A stretch of DNA of 11,116 nt from the NCBI GenBank assembly GCA_036395835.1, contig DASWCW010000012.1, positions 1 through 11,116 of the forward strand. Reading direction: 5' to 3'. Positions 7,641 to 11,116 of this stretch are shown piece by piece (position 1 is the stretch's first letter; each line of letters begins with the position of its first letter). The translations under genes and the position numbers were made by a program. The notes beneath the pieces are model-generated. The model saw only the letters and a list, made by a program, of their open reading frames with translations, was not told where the DNA came from and did not search any database. The stretch comes from AP-16 sp036395835. GTDB taxonomy: Bacteria > Pseudomonadota > Alphaproteobacteria > Rhizobiales > Xanthobacteraceae.

Positions 7641-7761
7641 GTCATTCCGGCCGAGCGCATCAGCGCGAGAGCCGGAACCTATGAACACCGACGTCGAAAA
7701 GCCGGAGCGATGGCGGTTATGGATCCCGGGTTCCCGAGCTTCGCTCGGGCCCCGGGACGAC
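7641..7761. repeat. 121-bp palindromic intergenic repeat (REP/BIME-like) between convergent genes
   Basis: Two ends of this element are inverted imperfect copies of one sequence: GTCATTCCGG..CCGAGCG at 7641-7657, against GTCGTCCCGGGGCCCGAGCG read on the minus strand from 7761 to 7742. The next stretch also matches in inverted order (CCGGAAC-CTATGAACACC against the minus-strand CCCGGGATCCATAACCGCC), leaving a centre around 7691-7710. The right half contains a strong nested hairpin: outer arms TCCCGGG/CCCGGGA (7724-7730, 7751-7757) and inner arms CCCGAGC/GCTCGGG (7733-7739, 7743-7749) with loop ttc. Repeats of this look, with a gtcattccgg-like edge, are common between convergent genes in Bradyrhizobium-like genomes; that is from memory and not checked. 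It may also stop transcription from both sides. Its right part overlaps the end of the monooxygenase gene. Confidence 0.75.
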
Positions 7762-8901
7762 GGACCGAAAAGACGTCCCCCGTTCCCGCTGGTAGCGCGC
7801 GACGAAGCGCGGGGAGAGCCGGCGCAGGCGCTCCAGATCGATGCGGCCCGAGCGCATGACGTAGCTCATGGCGAGATCGATCGGTGCGAGCGCCATGTGC
7901 TCGGCAAAGCGCTCGTACCAGCCTGCACTCAAATCCGCGGCGGCGACGAGCTTCTCCAGGATCGGCCGGCGCGAGGCCTCGAAGAATTGCAATGCGCCGC
8001 GAACATCGTGCGGATGTTGCGCGAGCGCCCGATCGAGCGCGATCGCGTCCTCGAGGGCTAGTCTCGTGCCGGACCCGATGGAGAAATGCGCGGTGTGGAG
8101 CGCATCCCCGATCAGCACGCATTTGCCGTGCGACCAGCGCGCGTTGCGCACGTTCGGGAATTGCCGCCAGATCGATCGATTGGAGATCAGCCGATGCCCC
8201 CCGAGGTCTGCGGCGAACACCCGCTCGCAGACCCGCTTCGCCTCGGCTTCGCCCATGCGGGCGAAACCGGCGCGCGCAAAGCTCGCCGCGTCGAGCTCGA
8301 TGATGAACGTGCTCATATTTTCCGCGTACCGGTAATGGTGGGCGTTGCAGTGACCGAATTCGGCCGTGCGGAACGTTTGGGTCAGCGTTTCGAAGCGCTG
8401 CGTCGTGCCGAACCAGGCGAACCGATTGCTCAGATGCCCCACCCGGGCGCCGAACTCGCGGGCCAGGCTTTGCCGCACCAGCGAGTTCGCGCCGTCGGCG
8501 CCGACGATGACATCGGCGCCGTCGAGCTCCTCGATCCGCTCGATTCTGCGGCCGTATTCGGGCTCGATGCCGACCGAGCGCGCCCGCTGCTGCAGCACGG
8601 CAAGCAGCTCGAGCCGGCCCACCGCCGCAAAGCCGACGCCGTCGATCGCGATCCTTTCGCCGCGATGCACGACGGCGATGTCCTGCCAGACCTCGAGATG
8701 CGGCGCGATGGCGTCGTAGGTGTCGGCGTCGTCTTCTTTCAGGAACTCCAGCGCGCGATCGGAGAACACCACGCCGAAGCCGAAGGTCGAATCCGCGCGG
8801 TTCTGCTCGATGAGGCGGACTTGCGTCTCGGGAAGGCGCCGCTTCAGCAAATAGGCGAGATAGAGCCCGGCCGGGCCGGCGCCGAGAATGGCCACGCGCA
8901 T
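7717..8901 (-). CDS. FAD-dependent aromatic monooxygenase, salicylyl-CoA/anthraniloyl-CoA hydroxylase-like flavin domain
   Basis: A 394-residue flavoprotein of the p-hydroxybenzoate hydroxylase fold. The FAD-binding GAGPAG is at 7-12 after a beta strand, the second nucleotide motif VIVGADGANS is at 131-140 (D136-G137), and the GD motif CVLIGDALHTAHFSIGSG is at 261-278. The segment around FGFGVVFSDRALEFL (40-54) and the late HTAHFSIGSGTRLALEDAIAL resemble the N-terminal flavin half of salicylyl-CoA 5-hydroxylase and anthraniloyl-CoA monooxygenase. Those proteins are about twice as long and carry an Old Yellow Enzyme-like domain that is absent here. A CoA-linked or free aromatic acid is a plausible substrate, but neither is proven. 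The ATG at 8901 follows the mutase gene by 78 bases on the same strand; only a weak TGAG precedes it. The last roughly 14 residues (381-394) are encoded by the palindromic repeat, so the true family C-terminus may end near residue 379. Confidence 0.8.
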   Translation of the reverse strand: MRVAILGAGPAGLYLAYLLKRRLPETQVRLIEQNRADSTFGFGVVFSDRALEFLKEDDADTYDAIAPHLEVWQDIAVVHRGERIAIDGVGFAAVGRLELLAVLQQRARSVGIEPEYGRRIERIEELDGADVIVGADGANSLVRQSLAREFGARVGHLSNRFAWFGTTQRFETLTQTFRTAEFGHCNAHHYRYAENMSTFIIELDAASFARAGFARMGEAEAKRVCERVFAADLGGHRLISNRSIWRQFPNVRNARWSHGKCVLIGDALHTAHFSIGSGTRLALEDAIALDRALAQHPHDVRGALQFFEASRRPILEKLVAAADLSAGWYERFAEHMALAPIDLAMSYVMRSGRIDLERLRRLSPRFVARYQRERGTSFRSVVPGPERSSGTRDP

Positions 8902-8979
8902 GGGCTCAGGAATCAGATATCAGAGGTCGGCGGTCAAGCAGGTTTGTGATTTCCCGCCTTTGATTTCCGATCCCCGGAA
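8902..8979. other. 78-bp spacer with short repeated ATCAGA/AATCA words
   Basis: This gap lies between the mutase stop and the monooxygenase start, both on the minus strand. It contains GGAATCAGAT at 8909-8918, repeated at 8976-8985 (the second copy overlaps the mutase stop). On the minus strand GGAAATCA occurs twice within 22 bases. A perfect 7-base palindrome AATCAGA-TCG-TCTGATT (8978-8994) spans the mutase stop codon. I see no promoter or T-run terminator. Confidence 0.45.
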
Positions 8980-10479
8980 TCAGATCGTCTGATTGTAGGC
9001 ACCGACCTCCTTGTGGGTGCGCAGCGCCTGATCGACCGCCTTGAACATTTCGCGCATGCGCGCGTCCGATACCGGGCTCTCGACCACGACCACGAGTTCC
9101 GGCTTGTTCGAAGACGCCCGCACCAGCCCCCAGGTGCCGTCCTCGACGGTGACGCGCACGCCGTTGACGGTGACGAGATCGCGAATGCTCTGGCCGGCGA
9201 CTGTTTCGTGTTTTTCGCGCGCCGCCTGGAAATGCTTCACGACCTCGTCGACCACGCGGTATTTGACCTCGTCGTCGCAATGCGGCGACATGGTCGGCGA
9301 CTGCCAGGTTTTGGGCAGAGCGTGCTTGAGCTCCGCCATCGACTTATCCGGATTGCGGTCGAGCATGTCGCAGACGGCGAGCGCCGAGACGAGGCCATCG
9401 TCATAGCCGCGCCCGAGCGGCGCATTGAAGAAGAAGTGCCCGGATTTCTCGAAGCCGGCGATCGCGCCGATCTCGTTGACGCGGCGCTTGATGTAGGAAT
9501 GGCCGGTCTTCCAATAATCGGTCTTGGCGTGATTCTTCTGCAGGACCGTATCGGTCGCGAACAGCCCGGTCGATTTCACGTCGGCCACGAAAGTCGCGCC
9601 GGGATGCAGCGCAGAAATGTCGCGCGCGAGCATCACGCCGACCTTGTCGGCGAAGATCTCCTCGCCCTCGTTGTCGACGACGCCGCAACGGTCGCCGTCG
9701 CCGTCGAACGCCAGTCCGACATCCGCCCCGGCGCGCCGCACCTCGTCGCGCACCGCGTGCAGCATCTTCATGTCCTCGGGATTGGGATTGTATTTCGGAA
9801 AGGTGTAATCGAGCTCGCAATCGAGCGGGACCACTTCGCACCCGATGGTTTCCAGCACCTTCGGCGCGAAGGCACCGGCGGTGCCGTTGCCGCAGGCGAC
9901 GACCGCCTTGAGCCGGCGCTTGAGCTTCGGCCGATCGGTGAGGTCGTCGATGTAACGCGCGGCAAAATCGCGGACGAAATGATAGGAGCCGCCGCCCCCA
10001 AGCTCGAAGCGCGCGTTGATCACGATGTCCTTGAGACGACCGATCTCGTCCGGCCCGAAGGTGCGCGGCCGATCGGCTCCCATCTTCACCCCGGTCCAGC
10101 CGTTGTCATTGTGCGAGGCGGTCACCATGGCGACGCACGGCACGTCGAGATCGAACTGGGCGAAATACGCCATCGGGGAGAGCGCCAGGCCGATGTCGTG
10201 GACCTTGCAGCCGGCGGCCATCAGTCCTGAGACCAGCGCCATCTTCACGGCGGTGGAATACGCGCGGAAATCATGGCCGGTGACGATCTCGGGCTTCACG
10301 CCGATTTGGCGGATCAGGGTCCCGAGCCCCATGCCGAGCGCCTGCACGCCCATCAGATTGAGCTCTTTGTCGAGCAGCCAGCGCGCGTCGTATTCGCGAA
10401 AGCCGGTCGGCTTGATCAGCGGCTCGGATTCGAACGCATAGGTGTTGGGCTGGAGCGCGGATTTCGCCTTGGGGAACAT
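8980..10479 (-). CDS. Phosphomannomutase/phosphoglucomutase (alpha-D-phosphohexomutase family)
   Basis: A 499-residue cytoplasmic enzyme that moves phosphate between the 1 and 6 positions of mannose or glucose, feeding GDP-mannose or UDP-glucose synthesis for surface polysaccharides. All four domains are present. The catalytic serine loop is TASHN (120-124, Ser122). The metal loop is DGDGDR (259-264). The sugar-binding loop is FEKSGHFF (343-350), and the C-terminal phosphate-binding loop is RASSNKPE (454-461), where many relatives have RASNTEP. The N-terminus GFREYDARW (26-34) matches the PMM/PGM type. I chose ATG at 10479 because GAGG sits six bases upstream; longer in-frame reading to 10572 has no such support. 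The symbols manB, algC and pgm are all used for relatives, and sequence alone does not decide sugar preference, so I leave the symbol blank. The monooxygenase follows 78 bases downstream. Confidence 0.92.
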   Translation of the reverse strand: MFPKAKSALQPNTYAFESEPLIKPTGFREYDARWLLDKELNLMGVQALGMGLGTLIRQIGVKPEIVTGHDFRAYSTAVKMALVSGLMAAGCKVHDIGLALSPMAYFAQFDLDVPCVAMVTASHNDNGWTGVKMGADRPRTFGPDEIGRLKDIVINARFELGGGGSYHFVRDFAARYIDDLTDRPKLKRRLKAVVACGNGTAGAFAPKVLETIGCEVVPLDCELDYTFPKYNPNPEDMKMLHAVRDEVRRAGADVGLAFDGDGDRCGVVDNEGEEIFADKVGVMLARDISALHPGATFVADVKSTGLFATDTVLQKNHAKTDYWKTGHSYIKRRVNEIGAIAGFEKSGHFFFNAPLGRGYDDGLVSALAVCDMLDRNPDKSMAELKHALPKTWQSPTMSPHCDDEVKYRVVDEVVKHFQAAREKHETVAGQSIRDLVTVNGVRVTVEDGTWGLVRASSNKPELVVVVESPVSDARMREMFKAVDQALRTHKEVGAYNQTI

Positions 10480-10640
10480 CAACGACCTCGGAGCGCGGAA
10501 CGATCGACCGGGCACATAGCCGAAGCGGAGCTCACGGGAAAGCGGCGGGGCGGCAACGCGCGATGGCGACACCGGTTCCGGGGACGGACGAGGCCGACAC
10601 CTGGTCCGCGTCTATGGACTGTAATCCGTCATTCATCGGC
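10480..10640. other. 161-bp intergenic spacer between the SRPBCC gene and the hexomutase gene
   Basis: Apart from the ribosome binding site at 10486-10489, no gene or clear promoter, terminator or repeat is visible. A short tRNA-Tyr anticodon-like string (ggactgtaatccg near 10616-10628) is not part of any cloverleaf. Confidence 0.4.
10486..10489 (-). promoter_or_regulatory. Ribosome binding site deciding the hexomutase start
   Basis: On the minus strand GAGG lies six bases before the ATG at 10479, which fixes that codon as the probable start of the phosphohexomutase rather than an upstream in-frame codon. Confidence 0.65.
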
Positions 10641-11116
10641 TCACCGGCTCGGCTCTTTTGGCGGTTGAGGGACCGGAATGTCGAGCGATCTGCCGGTTTC
10701 GAGCAGCGATTTGAGTCCCGACAGGATCATCGGCCAACCCTTGCGTCCGCCCTCCAGGAGATGCGCCGGAATCGGCGTCGGGTGCGCTTCGGTCATCGTC
10801 AGGCGCACGAGATTTTCGCCGACCCGCTCGATCTCATAGGTGACGACGCATTCGGGCAGCTTGGGCTCGATCCAATCGACATTCCATGTCACGACGAGCT
10901 TCCAGGGCGGATCGCTGTCGCGCACTTCGCCTTTCACGTCGACACGTCCGTCCGGCATGCGCAGAACCCAGGATGAACCCTTGTTCCAGTCGGACTCGAC
11001 CGAACGCCCGAAGAAATATTGCATGGTGAATTGGCTGGAGGTGAGCGCGGCCCACACCCTGTCCGGCGCCGCGGCGATGTAGATGACGTACACCGTGCTT
11101 GCGGTGGTTTCAGCCA
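10641..11116 (-). CDS. SRPBCC-domain protein, AHSA1-like (START/Bet v 1 fold), 5' end cut by window edge
   Basis: A small SRPBCC-fold protein of about 158 residues. The fold forms a hydrophobic ligand pocket; many members of the activator-of-Hsp90-ATPase-1-like group have no known substrate. Visible features are the opening VYVIYIAAAPDRVWAALTS, the strand pair around GSSWVLRMPDGRVDVKGEV and PPWKLVVTW, TYEIERVGENLVRLTMTEAHP, and the C-terminal helix GGRKGWPMILSGLKSLLETG, all typical of the group, followed by a Pro-rich end. The open frame continues from a GTG at 11093 to the window edge as AETTAST; the next codon is ?TG with its first base outside the window, so an ATG at 11117 is probable and the GTG would truncate the first strand. 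Relatives are often next to an ArsR-type regulator, which cannot be seen here. Fold assignment is good; function is unknown. Confidence 0.82.
   Translation of the reverse strand, partial: AETTASTVYVIYIAAAPDRVWAALTSSQFTMQYFFGRSVESDWNKGSSWVLRMPDGRVDVKGEVRDSDPPWKLVVTWNVDWIEPKLPECVVTYEIERVGENLVRLTMTEAHPTPIPAHLLEGGRKGWPMILSGLKSLLETGRSLDIPVPQPPKEPSR

Noticed and set aside
9013..10230. Plus-strand open frame of 405 residues opposite the phosphohexomutase
   Set aside because: Antisense shadow of a gene with all catalytic motifs; no domain or ribosome binding site supports it.
10611..10630. tRNA-Tyr anticodon-arm-like string (ggactgtaatccg)
   Set aside because: The usual loop is one base longer, and no D-arm, T-arm (ttcgaatc) or acceptor stem can be found around it.

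Overview
This is a GC-rich (clearly above 60 percent by eye), gene-dense chromosomal stretch. It looks like an alphaproteobacterium of the Hyphomicrobiales (Rhizobiales), most like the Bradyrhizobium / Rhodopseudomonas / Xanthobacteraceae side. Reasons: twin-arginine-type signals on two tandem YejA-type binding proteins, a CycM-like membrane-anchored cytochrome c divergent from kdsB-pheA (an order I associate with this group), a monofunctional prephenate dehydratase, and a palindromic intergenic repeat of the type scattered through these genomes. The lineage is inferred from gene content, not from a marker gene.

Layout. Positions 19-4952 (minus strand) hold a peptide-uptake ABC transporter operon read right to left: first yejA-type binding protein (4952-3060), second yejA-type binding protein (3060-1159, its GTG start overlapping the previous TAG stop by one base), then the permease yejB (1134-19). 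The partner genes yejE and yejF should lie beyond the left edge. Positions 5087-5842 (minus) encode a membrane-anchored class I cytochrome c with an unusual Pro/Gln/Gly/Ala-rich C-terminal tail. A 171-bp divergent intergenic region (5843-6013) carries two inverted repeats and plausible overlapping promoters. Positions 6014-7631 (plus) encode kdsB (CMP-Kdo synthesis for lipopolysaccharide) followed closely by pheA (prephenate dehydratase, phenylalanine synthesis).

Between pheA and the convergent gene lies a 121-bp palindromic repeat (7641-7761). Positions 7717-8901 (minus) encode a single-domain FAD monooxygenase related to the flavin half of salicylyl-CoA / anthraniloyl-CoA hydroxylases; its last roughly 14 codons are made of that repeat. 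Positions 8980-10479 (minus) encode a phosphomannomutase/phosphoglucomutase. Positions 10641 to the right edge (minus) encode an SRPBCC/AHSA1-type protein whose start codon probably lies one base outside the window.

Functionally the window is mostly housekeeping and envelope-related: oligopeptide uptake, electron transport, Kdo and sugar-phosphate metabolism for surface polysaccharides, and aromatic amino acid synthesis. I found no CRISPR array, phage genes, transposase or RNA gene, and no convincing new multi-gene system. The points most worth a second look are the repeat-derived C-terminus of the monooxygenase, that enzyme's missing partner domain, an Asp-to-Asn change in a conserved KdsB motif, and the cytochrome tail. 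No gap between genes exceeds 300 bases.
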